DNA of 64,000 nucleotides from Phytoseiulus persimilis (GCA_037576195.1 CM075104.1:5338775-5402774), one strand, 5' to 3'; positions 36,101 to 50,751 are shown, counted from the first letter of the stretch. The notes: generated by a model from the sequence alone, not told the origin. Numbers and translations are program-made.

Positions 36101-36460
36101 TTTTTGCCGGTGATGAGCTGTGTGACACCCAGACAGACCGTCAGACGGGCACCCCTAGCGAGCGGGGTTGGAAGGCGGCGAAGGAAACCCATCATCTAGG
36201 TCGAGAAAACCTGCGAGAATCACAACGAAACCGCGACGACGCGGAACATGAGAAGCGCGAGAGAGCGAAGACGGGAAAAAAGACGTGCTGTCTACGTGAC
36301 AATGTGTCAACTTTAAATTCATGGCGTCGCTCCGAAACGAAACCAAACCGAAGTCCCACAAGAGTCGTTCATGACGAGGGAGCGGGAAATCTCAGAAGAG
36401 AAAGGAGCGGAGTGAATTCCAAGTCGTGGAGTGTCTCCGGCATGTTTCAAAATCGGAACT
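33108..36460. other. No recognisable gene
   Basis: A (GA)n patch followed by its complement lies at about 33,674-33,699. A 189-codon ATG-started frame at 35,287-35,856 (+) is Ser/Thr/Arg-rich, with no motif; other frames in the same place look equally protein-like, so I do not call it a gene. Confidence 0.3.
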
Positions 36461-36465
36461 CAGTT

Positions 36466-36481
36466 TGTGTGTGTGTGTGTG
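36466..36481 (+). repeat. (TG)8 microsatellite
   Basis: Eight uninterrupted TG units. It is the only dinucleotide array of this length that I noticed in the window. Confidence 0.9.
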
Positions 36482-39400
36482 GACGTGTGGTCAAGGGAGC
36501 GCAGGAAATTTCCCTCGGTTGAAACGGGTATTCGTACGGAGCGCAGTCGGGAAAGTTCCCGCAAACTTTTGAGTTTGATCCGGGTCTCCTTCGTGCAGTC
36601 CTCCGAGCGCGAAGTTTTTCACTGACTGCTCGCGAACAGAACGAAATACCAGAACCTTTTGTCTTGAACTTCGTGGGATCTAAACGCCGGACCCGAACCT
36701 TCGACCTCCCACTCGATTAAGTTGTCATGACCGTGTGCGTTGTGCTCGCTTTGAGAGGAACGCGCTGACCCTCAACGAATCCATTGATCCGGGGCTAGGA
36801 GAGCCGAGACCGATTTCTCTCTGAATGGAGGGAGTCCAGGGCTCATGACAGTCACTTTCGATTCCTTATTTTGAAAATTCGAATTCCGACGAGGGTCCCG
36901 CGCTGATTCAGTGTTTCCGGAAGGACTGTGTTGAGGCATAGGGGAGAGAGGGGGGGAGAGATTAATGGAAACGACTTGACCGTTAGACGTGTCTCGATTC
37001 GTTGCGGAAAAAGACGCTATGACAGTTCTCAAGAAAGGTATCGCCTCCGGGCGTTATGGGATAGAGACCACAAAGCCGGCCTGCCGGGCTTCCTGTCTCT
37101 TTGCTTCCCCGCCTGCCTGCCAGCTCGCTTGATCGTCACGCCAGGGGATGGGGTCGTGTCACGAGACATGGGACAAAACGGTAACAGACTGTCAGAATGA
37201 GCGGAAAGTGCATTCGAGTATTTGAAACGGTTCGAAAGCCTGCGGCCACCGCGTTGCATTCGGTTTCACAAAACACTGCGTTGAGCGGGCGAACACTCTT
37301 GTGAGTACCCGCTCGCGCGACGGAGACCTGTTTACGGGGAATCTAGGTAGAAACCATCTTTAGCCGCGAGGGCCGGTGCCGAGGATGCGTCTGTCGAACT
37401 CTTGCATAACGGTGCAAGGTCTCGACAGATCTCCCATGAGTACTCTGACGACAGCGCATCGACGACAGCGACAAAGAGCACTGTAGGTATAAACGAAACA
37501 GATCTCACGCCCACAATCAGAGTTCACGGTTTCAGAGCTCACGGCGGGGCATGTTTAGCTCCGCAGAGTAACCACACCGATTCCCGCTTGAAGATTTCCG
37601 GCGAGTGTTTCTCCTTCTGGAAATCCATCTTGCGTCGCAGTATCTCCCCCCGCTTCGGGGAGAGTGCTCTCGATGAGTGCACCCGCTTGCTCGGATTCTC
37701 ATTCGCCCGGAAACATTGCGAAACGCTCCATTGAACCGCTTCCAGCTTCATTCGTCGCATCGTGAGTGACTCACGATTCATTCACATTCGTTCCCGGAAA
37801 CCCTGGAAGTTCTGAAACGGAGCGCAACCTCTTCGATTGAAACTTCTCTTGAGACCTGATCTGATGTCTCATGGCTCATGTGTATCAGAAGCCGGCTGTC
37901 GACGCCAGTCTAGCGGTGAATGGAAAATTTGCGAGAACAAATAGTTACGCTTTGATGACGCGGTGTTTCGAGCGCGGGAGAGAACTCTTCCTCCAGAAAT
38001 GAAGTTGACTCGTTGTTATGCGAGAATTTCGGGAGAAGCGTGGGTCGGGCGGAGATAATCACAGATGATGGCTTGGACCTCCACAGGCGAGTGCCAGGCT
38101 CTGGTATTCAGTAAGAGAACTCGGTCATTTCTCCGAGACGGCAACCAAAACGATCAACTCCCCAAAACGATACATCGGCCTGAATTTCGAAGCGCTCCCG
38201 TAAGTCTCCCCGTCGAAGCGCTGCCCGCCAGTTTGTCTCTGGGTCCACGATCTCCGAGTAGCTCTCCGTGCCTTCTCCGTCGTGCTATTCCCCCTACATG
38301 AATCCCTGACCGGCGTTCAACAGCAGACATACTGATGCTAGGAAAATAATCATAACATGATTAGACCATCACTCGGTCCGCGGCGACGACTGCCGTCCCA
38401 AGCAGCAACTCATCTACTCTGGTGGCGAGTGTTTAGATTGCTCTGGGATGTGGTGTGGCTGTGATGCCGACCTAAAGGCCGGCCATGCCGCGACACCAAC
38501 AACAACAGCACGAAGAAAAAGGAAAACCAAAGAAAGAGGAGGCCCTCGCGTTAATGAGCGCTGCTGTGTGCTTTACAAATGGCAGCTCATCCGCGGCAAA
38601 CCTTCTGTATATCTCCTCTAATCAATGCCCAGAATCTTGGAAGGACGAGGAAGCTCAAGGAAAGCATCAACAGCGTGATCACGGCCACAGTGATCGTCGT
38701 GATCGACGTCGATGGGCGAGCATACGAGCTCTACGCCGGCTGGATTGCCGTAGTCGAGACCTTCGATGTTGATTCTCTCTTCCCATAGTCGGTTTGAGTG
38801 AGACTCCCAGACCGATAATCAAAATACTCTACTGACGTGAATATTCCCATGGGTCCATTTATCCCAAAGTGTGGGTATTGGGGAAAAATGCCAGATCTTG
38901 AAATTCCATCGATGACTGTGAATTGTCGGTATATTTATGGTTGAAGAAGTAGTTCTTACACGTCAGACTTTGGCGTTCTCTGAATGTTCCGTCGGGGTGT
39001 GTTGGGCTAAGCCTCATTTGACGATGCGTTATGATCATGATAACCACAGGGTGGCCAGGGAAGGGGCTATGAAGCCTGAGCCCCCTCCCGCTCTTCTAAT
39101 CCTCGGAGAAGATTTGGTTACTTTTCGGTGATTTGTGCTTAGACCACGGAAATCCTCCGTCAGCGAGCCGGAATGGTAGAATCCCAGTGGCCGTGTGATT
39201 CCATCGACCTCCCGAATGTTTCTGTCTCGTGAGGTGAGCGAGAGCATTTTCAAGCATATTGGATTCGCGATTTTTTCAAATACGTTTTCCGAGCCGTTTG
39301 ACCGGAGCACCTCGTGGAGCGAACATCAATCACGGAATCTGCCGTGCTGCTGGGTTGAGAACAAGTGTTTTTGGCTAACGAAGCCCAGTGTGAAATTTCA

Positions 39401-41000
39401 AAGCATAACTTATGAACAGTCGCGTGGGCCCCCTTTTCTCTCTCCTCGGTCTCTTGCTCGCGCGTTCTATCTTTTCTTCCCGAGCACGAGCGTCAGACAG
39501 CTCTGCCCAGTCTGGACATTGGTTAAATATGGCTAAATTAAGAGGTCATTCCCTCCAGCCAAAATAAAAAAAAACTGCTTCAAGGCTCGCCGGGGTGCCT
39601 GCCGTCACAGCACTGCCTGTGACGAGCAGAGGGCTACCAGTCACAATTCTGATACCCTACCGTCGCTTTCGTGGTTAACGACAGCCACGATCTGCTGTCG
39701 AGAGTTTCTCAGAATTATGAATCCGCTGATTTGAGCATGCAATTTGTTGTTGTGTTGTCGTTGTTTTTGTGTGCTCGTGAACTCAACGCCCGGACGTGTG
39801 CGCCTGCATGCAGGAGGACCCGAGCAGCGAACGATGAACGCGAAGCGCTCACTGAAGTGGGAGCAGTCACGTCACTTCCAAACCCTGAGAGGATACTAGT
39901 GAGTGAGTCTGAGAGCGCGAGCAGGAGAGTGGAGCATCTTCTTCGACTATGCAGCATTATGTGAAGCTATCTGCCCACCACCGAACTTCTCCGTTGTTTA
40001 CCAGCCTCACGAGTCGTAGCCTAACTCGGGCTTCGGGTCAAGTTATCGCTGCTTAGCGTGTTCAAACTTTCAGACAATATCTTATACGCACATGGATAAA
40101 CTCCGAGGGAAGGAACGAGCTATCTGAAAAAAAGAAACTCTCGCAGCGGGTCCCAGACACCCACGCCCACAGGAGGTGGCGAATAATAGATTTTGATAAA
40201 GCGTAGTCTTTAATTAAGGCGATCAGAGCCGGGACAGATGATGGTATCTCATCAAATGGGGGGTTTGGAACCGACTGCTCAGGTCGGGACCGTGCCACGT
40301 GGAAAGAAGAGTCATCTTCTGACCGCGACCGTGGGTGTGACGTAGAATCGGAACCCAACAGCATAAAAGTAGAGATACGTCTTGTGTTTCTTCTTGTGGG
40401 GGCAAATCGCAAATGCTGTATGCTAGGGGGCTCCTACGCGAGACTCCGCAGCACTCTACAGTTGTAACTCGATCAGCCACTGATTTGGAGCAAATTATAC
40501 AGGCTAGCTGTGTTCCATTCCAATCGGAGTGACCGAATGAAGTCCATTAAATCGTCGGTTTCATTAACAACGGTGACTAATAACAAGATAACGGGACGTT
40601 CAGTGAGCGCGGTCCGCTCGCCAAGTCGCCTTCAGATGGAGAATTTGATTGTTCCCCCGTTGTCCACGGAACTCTCTGGAAAGACTCCGCATAATGGGAC
40701 TCAGTTGCACAAAGAGGAACCCCATTTGCCATATCGCCCTCGCAGCTCTCCGTTGAACCTCGTTTTTGTTCGCCATGAATTTCTGTTTTCGAGCACTGAC
40801 GAGCTCCTTTCCCCGCCAATGCACTAAGCTAGCTCCTCTCCTTTCAAGGTGAGCGTCGCCTACAGGACGGAAGCCAAGATGGAACGCGTCCGAGCTTTTT
40901 TGAGCAGACTCTTCCAATTTCACGATGGTCCGAAGAGAATGAGTATTTGCTCCGAGATGAAGTTCTTGTATGGCTCCTCTCGCTTAGCCCCGTTCTCCTT
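36482..41000. other. No confidently recognisable gene
   Basis: A frame from the ATG at 40,879 to 41,169 (96 codons) has a favourable start context (AAGATGG) and balanced composition beginning MERVRAFLSRLFQF, but no family match. Other frames (for example 38,485-38,772 and 39,195-39,536) are anonymous. Confidence 0.3.
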
Positions 41001-41032
41001 CTTGATCGAGAGGCTCGGAGCCAGAGACGATA

Positions 41033-41431
41033 CTATCGATTCATTGATTCTTTTATACGGCAAGCGGGTGGACTCGCGGGCTGACGAACAAACGGAGAGA
41101 CTGAACACAAAGCCATCGAGCCGAAACTGTTCCGAAAAACCGCCGAATTCCGGAGTGGATACCCCGTGACCAAACACAAAACTCTTGGCGCGCTTTGAGT
41201 CCGCGAACGGGGCTCATCGATCGAATCGACGCAGTGTAGGAGCTCGAATGTCGCGGCAAAGACAACCTGATGCACCTTCGTCAAATGGCCTGCATGACTC
41301 AAAGCCAGAAGAGAGCCGCCTCTGAAACGATTTGGAAACTCAGAAGAGACGGCTCGAATTTCAGAGGCGCGAACGGATGATTCAACATCGCCAGCCCGGA
41401 CATGTCCGAACAGGCCTCGATATAACATCAT
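41033..41431 (-). other. Unassigned 132-codon open frame
   Basis: This minus-strand frame begins with two adjacent ATG codons (41,426-41,431) and is open for 132 codons to 41,033. It contains a segment, HLTKVHQVVFAATFELL, that would form a regular helix. It overlaps the + strand frame starting at 40,879, and both cannot be genuine over the shared stretch. No domain is recognised and there are no splice or promoter signals of note. Confidence 0.12.
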
Positions 41432-41439
41432 AAGGGGCT

Positions 41440-44400
41440 GAGCGGCACCGACGGCGGTGCGTTAGCGGAACGACAGGGCTTTAATGCACACTTGCAATTC
41501 AAAAGTTGAGAACAGGTTGAACGTGTTCGCGCCCATCGAGCTGTCGTGCGCTTCTCTGGCGCGCAGGCCCTGCGTGGAATCCCGCTCGGCGCGGGATGGA
41601 ATTCTCGCAACATGGGGAGAGAGGTCTCCCCGCTGGGCTGAGGAAGTATCCCGCGATTCCCTCTCGGCGCCACCGGGCCTCCCCGCGCAGAGGCTCTAAG
41701 AGAAACAATCGATGCAGCCGTGGAAGAGTTCTTCATGGTCCGGGTGGCCGCCGAATTTTCACGAGGGTGTTCATATTCCAGGAGCTTGCGAGCGCGCTGT
41801 ACACATCGTGCAAGAAGCGGAGCTGTTAAGCGAGAACGGCTTCTCTTGCGTTCTCTCTCCGTCATACCTAATTGTCACCAGATACTTGGAAACAGCGACC
41901 CAACTGCTTGAAATAGTCTTCCTCCTGGAAGCTCGCCGGCAGCTGGCCACCTTCGCGTGCTTCTAACGACAGCATCTCAGTGGGGCCGGCTCAGCCGAGT
42001 GTAGCCGCGCCAAGGAAACCTCGATCCGTGTCGGTCAATAACGACAGCTTCGAGCGTTATCACGCTGCTTTCGAACGCGTGGAATCGATTCCGAGACATT
42101 CCAAACGCCAACTCCCCCATCAGGCCGCCGGTCCGCCACAGTCCGACGGGGACCCGCGGGAAGTGCGGAGTACAGAGTTGGAGTTCGCGAACAGTCCGAA
42201 AATTTCCATCGAATTCGCGTTCTTGCGAAAACCTTTCAGACATGGATCCGAGACCGTTCTGAGACTCCTCTGAGGTCTGACAGAACCGCTCGCCACGAAG
42301 ACGACCGGGAAGGGGTGGTTTCCGCTCGAACGGCTGGATAATATGTTTCAGACCGGATCGCGCGTGGCTCTGGAACCGACGACCGGATCGATCGTATCAG
42401 AGCTGGGGACTCTGGCGAGGAGCTATTTCCGTTGATCTGACTTTACTCGACTCCGTCAGTTATTCCATCAAGGCTCCCTCGGACGGTTGGGTTCGACGTG
42501 AAGGCTCACGGGTGGTCCATCATTTGCAGAGCATGATGAAACATGAATCAATGCTGTATCCTCCAGCGACCTCAGGACAGAAGAGATTTCCGCCATAACG
42601 GCTCAATCGGAGCGATTCAGAAGTATTCAGTACTGGGCCGGAAGTCATGGAAAACGTCGCGTTCATCGCCGCGAGCCGCAGAGCATCGGGACAGGATCGA
42701 GCGAAAAGGGTACAAGCGGTACGAAGAGTTTCCGTGAACATGTTTTTTCCGCGGGCCACGTTCCACCGGTGATCACCCGCCGCAGACAGAGCAGGGCGCT
42801 GTTGTGTGGGGCCTCTTCCTATCACGATTCGAACATTGAAACGGCTTTGCTCATCTTCCTCTGTGGAAGCGGGCGGCCAGGACAATGGCGACAACATTCT
42901 CGGAAAGTAGCCCTCGGAGCATGAACGGGCTCGATCGGGCGGCATCTCGTCAAGAGCTGTTTCTGTGAGAAGCTGTTTCAAACGAACGAACTCGCACGAA
43001 GCAATTATGAGTGCTCCGTGGAATGCGCGAACTCGTTTCCCTGCACATCCGCTCTTCATCCTCGCTGGCTGCTGCCGTGTATTGAGTGGTGCATTATAGA
43101 GTAGGCCGAGTGCTGGATAGAAGAAAGAGAAAGCAGTTCAAGAGTCGGAACTCAGGGCCCATCCCAAAGCTATCCCATTTCTCTGTGAGGATTTTGCTGT
43201 TGTGCAGCCGAGCCCACTTGAATGCATCGTCTATTGGAAGCACGTTCTACAATAGAGATTTGGCTGAAAGAAGGAACTGGCGGGAAAACAGACTCTGAAA
43301 ATCCAAAGGCACCTCTTGTGGCGAAGATTGCAGGCAAGCGAGCACTCGACGAACGAGCATTCAGCTGTTTGTAGAGAATATTCTTCAAACAACAAACTCA
43401 CTCGGAATTGACAAAAGCATCCCGACAACGTGGCTCCCGACGGAACGGCCGGAAGACCGTCGTGTTCGTTAGTCGCTAACGTCATTCGATGTTTTCGTTG
43501 GAGATTTTTTCCCGATTTCTGATCCACTTAGAACACCCGGAACATCGGGCGCAAATTTATGTAAACATTCGCCAGACTTCGCCCGTGCTGAACAAATATT
43601 CTCCGATCCATCCCGCGGATCCAGCCAATCTATTTGCTCCACACACGGTCGCCTCGCTGTCCAGGTCCGAACCTAACTCGCTCGAGCTCACAGAAAGTAG
43701 GCTCGGCATATTCAAATTGATGACTTCGATTCTCACAAGATTTCTTTCCGAAGCTCCCCACAACCGAGCGAAGTGTCGATTCCCGGAGGGAAGGGCTGAA
43801 ACGGAGTCGAACCCACAATAGGGAAGTTCAACTAACGGAGCTCCGAGTTGAGGGAGCTTCCCCCGATAATGAAGAAATTCAGGGTTGAATCGCGTTCTGA
43901 AATCGCTCGTTGGAAGCTTGAGAGGTCGGCGCTCCCGAGTTAAGGAGACGGGTTTACTCGGGGGAGACTATTTTCGGCGTTCCGCCGAAGCGTTTGCGAA
44001 TCGGGATCTGTCCATACTTTGGTCGACCACGATGCTGACAACGAGGCCGCAGCGGTGGAAAGCCCGTTAGTATCGATGCCTTCCCTTCCCAATGAACAGA
44101 TCATACCTCTCATGGAAAACCGCATTCCGCACGCAAGCGGATCATACCTATACGTCGGTGGTCATGAGTATTCAATCCAGCACCGGGCACGTTCACCGCG
44201 TGAGCGACTGATGAAATACGTCTCGAGAACCGCAGACGCGCTCAGAGTGATCGCACGTCACGATCTGACAAATGACGGGGCGCTCCGAGCAAACGGCTGG
44301 GAACTAGCTCTTGTCGCGTCGTCAGCCATATGTGCTCGGAGCAGATCTCTCGCGCGAGACATTCATCGTTTCGATTCATAAGCTCGACACGAATGATCAT

Positions 44401-47230
44401 CTCGTCGCGATTGTCATCGACAATCACGTTGGGGAAGCTTGCAGATAGCGCGATGGATCTCGGAAACGCGTGAAATTAGTTCTCGCCCAAACTTCGCCCT
44501 TTTACGTTTGAAATGAGATTGAAACGTCTTCTATCCTTGCTCAGCAATAGCTGAAATGAGATCGTGCGGACGGGGCGGACCCCACACACGCCGGTCGCGA
44601 ACGAACGGGACGGGCTTGAAGGGCTCTGGGATTATCGGAAGACTCCGGGCGTCGACTTTTAATCCGACGCCAACGACTACAACAATAGCTCCAACGGATG
44701 CTCGGTGGAAACGAATGCAATTCCGCTTGTGGTTATCGTCCGCGTGATTCATCCACTGTGAAGTCTGACAAACGACTGAAATCAAGGAGAGGGAGGAAGA
44801 ATCGCAGAACCACTTCAGTGCTTGAGCCAGCGCCGAAGTCAACGACTTCGCCTACCTTCGACTTCTAACGCGCCTCCACTCGAGACGGGTCTCGTAGTCC
44901 TAACGCTGGGCCGTCTCCCGGAGGATCGGAAGCCTTCAGGAGCGAACGAGAGTGCGCAAGGCTCGAAGAGTTTTTTTTCCGGCAAAGCTCGTTTTCGACG
45001 TCCTCCGGGGGAGAAAATCTCCAAGTGCGACTGCGTTATCATCGACGTCTATACGAATCCTGCTCAAAGTTTCATCATAATTCAGCTCTGCGGAGTTTCC
45101 CGCGGAAATGCGAGACCGTTCCAGGGTCCTCATGGTCTTACAATCGGGAACCCAGAGACTCTGTGTAACAATTCCGAAATGCCGCCTGTGAAATCCATTC
45201 CCAAGAATGAGTCATGGTGTTTCCGATTTTCCACCGGAGCTCACGGCGGTGTGATGGAAAAACGCAAACTGATGAGACATTGATCTCAATTACTTCGGGA
45301 ACTGAAACTCTGATGCCATTGGATAATTTGAAATTGCTCGGCGGGCACGTATTCGAGTATCAGCTCCATTCGCTATGGCTCAAAATGATGCGCTCATTCT
45401 GAGCCGATTTCCAGTTTCGATGGTCGAGAGAAGCTGCTGCTGCCTCGTTCGTCCACGTTCGTCGATGGACTTCATGATGAATTCCAGAGGTTGGAAGGTG
45501 CGAGCACGAGGCAGCAGCGGAGATGTCGTCGGACTCGAGTCACGGCGGAGCGGACTCGGAGGAATACATGAGATACCGAAGTCCTTAGTGAACTTCTATT
45601 GGGGGAACTGTTACGGAGGTGGAGAGGAGGCAAAGCGTGTTTCCAGGTGTGCTCGAGGAGCCGAAAATCCAACCCGCAACGGGGGAACAAGAGGCGCGAG
45701 TGGGTCAGCAACGAGAAGAAGACGAAACGTGTGGGTGGAAGATGAAGGCAAAAGTTGCAGGTGATGACGTTAGACCTGGTCAACGGCAAGACAAGCAACA
45801 ATACTAACGATAGCATTCCTTCACTGCAGAAGAAAAGCCCCCGAGAAGCGTTCGGTATCTGGTGCGTTAAGCCGCTTGTTGTGCTGCCTCGCAGTATAGC
45901 AAACAGACGGACTGAAAAGAGCAAAATTCTTCGTTGCTTTTGTTCTTATCTCCGTAAAAGGAGTATTTGGCGAACCCAGAGAGGATTAGCTATCTCCTGA
46001 GCTTGTCCCCTCGACCTTGCCGTCGAAATCCCACCGTTTTCCTCCGGCCGAGATCCTTTGAACTTGTTTCAACCATGCCTGCCCTCCTTTCCCGCTGTCC
46101 TTCCGTTCTTGCAGAAGAATCCCCTCCCACCCCTCCAGTTTTTTTCTCAGTCCGAGACCGGGCCGGCAGTATGTCTGTGTCGTGTGGATTGTCCTCTGGT
46201 CATGGGCTACGCCTCCTCATAGGTGATTCCAGCTGGATTCATATTGCTTATTCAGCTCGTCCTCCATTCGCCAAGGTCCCACATCATGAAGCGTGCGAGA
46301 AATCTTTGAATGGGCCGCCGAGCGCGCCCTGGCTTGAGCGAGAAAAAGAAATACCCGCTGAGAAATCTAGTTTGCGGGGTTTGTTCGAAATTGATCTCCC
46401 GCCACGCAGCGGACATAAAGCCGATATTGCAGCGAGCGGAGCAAGGGTATAATCATTACTGAGTCACTCGATACACCGACGGACGACGACGACGACCACC
46501 GAGATGATAGCCACTGGCTTCACGCACTCTCAGAAAGTTTGCCTTCAGTCGTTCTCATCCAGCGATTGTCTTGTCAAAACTTTACAGGGCGAGCATCGTC
46601 CGCATTCGATTCCTAGGCATCCACTGACTCAAACGACGCAGCATCCTGTCGAGCTTGCCAATGGGAGAGCGGACGTTTTTGTCCGATGCCGCCACCGCGG
46701 GGAGTTGGATTTTCCAAAGAGGGCGACCGCCATTTTCGAAAATGAAGAGTCTCCGACTTTCGTTCGGTCTTGCTGATCAAACGGTAGTGCTTCCAAGAAA
46801 CTGTCTAACGAGCGATACTTGCGACTCTCGTTCAGCTTAATTGTTTGCGTCTGAGATCGGAGCCGAATCGAACGGACGTTAGAAACGTTTGTCCCCGAGA
46901 GAAACTAACGGCCGTTGGGGAACCAGCCACAGGAATTGCTTGAGGTTTGGCAGAGCCTCCACGGAGGGAGAGCAAGGGCGGCGAGGAAAAACCCAAGAAG
47001 GTCTGCTTGTGTTTTGGTCCGGTGTATCCGGCATAGCTCACTCGATGCTAGAGTGACCATTACTTGTTTTTAGTCAACATAAATACACCGCGAACGAACA
47101 GATAGACAGACGGACGGGTCGGACGAAGCGAGCAGGCAACGAGGACGACGGCGATGATATAACATTAGTGATAATCATTTATCTTATGGACAACGTGAGG
47201 ATTCGGTAATGGATCTTGCATGCTCCCTGT
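41440..47230. other. No recognisable gene
   Basis: Several frames of 100-179 codons occur (longest on the minus strand at 42,520-43,059; on the + strand at 44,019-44,381, 44,822-45,283 and 45,967-46,452). None shows a motif. A (GAC)5 microsatellite lies at 46,482-46,496. Confidence 0.3.
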
Positions 47231-47234
47231 GTGG

Positions 47235-47257
47235 TGCTGCTGCCGCCGCCGCTGCTG
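47235..47257 (+). repeat. TGC/CGC trinucleotide tract
   Basis: TGC-type triplets, then CGC, then CTG triplets. The antisense frame through it encodes seven alanines, which is incidental. Confidence 0.7.
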
Positions 47258-47315
47258 GTGTTTCGAACCGACTCCTCCGAAGTGAAATGACAGCATATAT
47301 TTTATTTAGGAGGGA

Positions 47316-47335
47316 GGGGGGGGGGGGGGGGGGGG
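47316..47335 (+). repeat. G20 homopolymer
   Basis: Twenty consecutive G, preceded by AGGGA. It could fold as a G-quadruplex. Its true length is uncertain because homopolymers this long are error-prone in sequencing. Confidence 0.85.
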
Positions 47336-49455
47336 TAAGATGTCGAAGCCCCATGATGACCATGTGGGTGGATCGGTAAGCTGCGAGTGGGCTCGCTGGA
47401 CGTGAGTTTGGTTTATTTGACAATGGTGGATTCGCCTGGGGGCCAACTCTCGGGAGATTTGTGTTCTCCCGTGTATTCAGATCGCGCACAAATTGCACGC
47501 GACCACCGGCGCATCGAGCGCCTGCCCCACCTCCTCTCCTCCAGGAAGAGCGGAATTCGTTCCTCAAACAAAATCTCCCTCCTCCAACAAGTCGTTCCAT
47601 CAGAATCTTGACAATCTCGTCTGCTCCTCTCGTCTGCGCGTACTCCTCTGAATGCCTTCGGTTTGCTCTTGAAGACGTCCATGTTTAAAGTTTGGACGAC
47701 ACATATTGAGAAGCCCGAGCCGGACTTCAGGCTGGTTGGATCCATTCATTCCGTAAGGATTGAGACCTGCGCTTTTCTCGGAAAGCCGCTACTTTTTCCC
47801 TCCCATTCATGAATTCCTCCCTCGAAGTCCCCAATCCAGACGACATCGCTACGAATCAATCTGAGATACGGCGCTGGAGCAGAGCTCTGGATCTCGCCGC
47901 CGTCGCATCCGGGCAAATGAAAAATCTCTCCGGGATTGGAAAACTTCGCCAGTGCGACCTATTCGTAATCGGCGGCGACCAGAGCTCTGGGCAGCGATGA
48001 TGACGCCTGTTCACTTCCTCTGCTGCACGTTGTTCGTTCGGTAGACGCGTTGGAACCGAGCTCCATGGTGCGGAAGCTCTTCCCCTCTCTGCTCATCTTT
48101 AATGGATTGCCGTACACTGCGGCGAAGACACTTGAAACTGTGCGTGCTGGGTGGAAAGGAGAACAACGAGGGAACAGTTCCTCGGCCCCCGCGTCGACAA
48201 CAACAATGTTGAATATAATTGCTTCAAGCGGCCGAGGGTGAAAGGGAAAAGCGGAAGGCGGCCGGTGGGGACGAGAGCTCGCCGGGAGAACACGTCGGCC
48301 GAGAATCTGCGCCAATGTCGCTGCGAGTCTGATGGTGGTCTGATCGGGCGCTGAGAAACAAAAAGTTCACTGTTGCAGCCTGGCCCCGCCTCATGAAATC
48401 GCACGGGGATGAAACTCCAGCTGGCCATCGCCGCGATGGTCGATGATGACTGCTGCGTGCAAGACACGCGCAGCTACCCCGACGTTCAGATCCCACCGGT
48501 CCTACTTCGAGCGTGCGCTCGATGGTTCCCATTCCGTTGGAGCGTGTACTCCGATACTATCCGAGACCGTGCACCGCATCAGAGGCTTCACGAGCGGAGA
48601 GAGGCAACGGGAGAATATCGACAACTCGTTGCGTCAGGGCCAATAATTAACCAGATCATTCACGGGTCTCGAGATCGAACTGCGTCGGCTCGGGTTAACT
48701 TCTCGTCCCGCGCTCGCAGGTTCTCTCTGTGGACAGGACTGCGTTAAGGGGTTTATGGTGGCGTAGAGGAAGCCCGGCGAGCGAGTCGGCGAGCAGGGTG
48801 TCGCATTTGTCAGAAAACTCTTCTCCGTAGTCTTCCCAGAAGAGGTAGAAAAGATCGCTGCCGCGCTATCAGTTCCTGCGTTCGGCTGCATCAGAGCGAG
48901 TAAGCAAGCGGAGACCGACCGAAGATCATCGGTGAATGATGGCGCAGCTCGGGCGTAATTTCCATCGTCGTTCATTGCTCTGCGTTCCAGTTCCCGGTGC
49001 TTCGCGCGGTCCTTGCTGTCCCCTCCATCATCTCCCTGGGGGAAGGCCTCGAGCGACCCTTTGAAATGCTCTTTTATTCCGACAGCCACCGGAGCCCCTG
49101 CCGCTCGGTGTCCTGCTTACTCATCAATCTCCGCTTCGCGAACGACCTCGATGTCCTTGGGCCCGCCGGTCGGGCTTTCCATTCGGTGGTCAGACTCAGC
49201 GTTCAATGGCTGGGAGCCGTGCAGTCCTCACACTTTGGATCCACGAGCTGCAAACACCGACTTTCGCTTCGATGTTCTTTTGTTCATTCGTGCCCGGACG
49301 TTGTAGGACTCACGTTGCAGGACACTGTTAGAAGGACAGCCACTAGCGAGCGTACGGGAGCGTGTCCCAGTAGCAATGATGGAACAGCCATATTGATGGT
49401 GGCTGGGTACGCGTGCTCTTCGTGATTATTACGTGGACATCGATTATTCACGGCC

Positions 49456-49476
49456 GGGGGGGGGGGGGGGGGGGGG
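49456..49476 (+). repeat. G21 homopolymer
   Basis: Twenty-one consecutive G, flanked by CGGCC and CGTG. Its flanks do not match those of the other long G tracts, so it is not obviously part of a shared repeat unit. Confidence 0.85.
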
Positions 49477-50751
49477 CGTGTTGTCAAGGATGCCGATCGA
49501 GCAAAAATCGTCGGGTCTCCTCGATCGAGCATCGTCCTCAGGCCGCGCGGGAGTTCCTTGCGCGCGCGAAATGACAAGGGCGCAACGGTGAAAACAGGGT
49601 GAGTGGACGAAGCTTTGAACTCTCATCCAGGGAACCGGCACGCCACTTAACGCGTAATTGGACTACATGCGCACACGAAGACACGCCAGAGGCACGGGGA
49701 ATTACGACGCAAGACCCTCTCAGGAGACCTTCCTCGTATTCCTTTCGCTTCTCCAACGAACACTCGCGATCTTTCCGGCGTCGTTTTTACTGATATGTCA
49801 CTGGTGGTTGTCGCGGTCCTTCGCGAGCGAGCCCTTATGCTCTCACCGAAATTGCGAGGCGCAGGCAAGCACGACTATCTAAATGGTGGGCCTCGTGTCC
49901 CGGCTTGTCTGACTCGCAAGCAGAGACAATCCCAGTCAGTTTCGAATGCCATCCAACATGTGCATGCAGAAGCACTCATATGCCGGGGCCGAGGCCGGGA
50001 ACTCACACCCTGCGCTGCGTGGGCCTCGCGGCGCGGGTTTTTGGTCGTTCACATCGGTGGTTCACAATCAAGAGAAAACAACCCATGGAGAGATGTAGGC
50101 CGTGGGGAGTTCAGCAAAACTTGAGCCCGCTTCGCAAACAACCGTGTTGAAAGCTTTCTGGGAGAAAACGGCTCAGAATAGGAAAATGGATGTCTCAGGC
50201 AATGTGTGATCATGTGCACACATCGATATTCTGCTGCTGCAGCAGCTGCTCAGTTTGTGGTTTGTAAACACGAAGCAACACGACGAGATCCTTGACGTCC
50301 TCTCGTCGTCCTTGGGCCGAGAAAGCGGCAAACCGACCGCCCCAACAAGGCTTAGAGGGATTTATCTACTCTGCACCGTCCGAGATGGCGCCGAGCGGGA
50401 GCGGCAGCACCGCAATTGCGAGCTCGGCGTACTGTCGCGGGAAAAAATGGAGACGCCGAGCAAGCCACCGGCGGACGCGGCGTTTGACCACTGAGGCAGA
50501 GCGAACGGAGATACACTCGGACGATCGCTCCTGATCTGATTTTTTTCATCGAGCGGACCCTTCGGTTCCGCAGTCGAAAGATTCCTGCGAGGTCCGATGA
50601 CCGTCGTCTCCCGACTAAGCGGTTCGATTGGTGTGGTTCTCGGCATCGCGCGATACGTCGCCCAAGGCTCACCCAACGAAGAGGTTGCACAACGGAAAAT
50701 ACAACAACAGTCTGTTCATGACATGCGCCGCCGCTCCTGCTGCCGTTCCCC

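Noticed and set aside
43489-43821. SRSEPNSLELTESRLG as a Tc1 S-P-D-L-N-P-I-E block
   Set aside because: No upstream Asp motifs at the expected spacing; the likeness is a few residues only.
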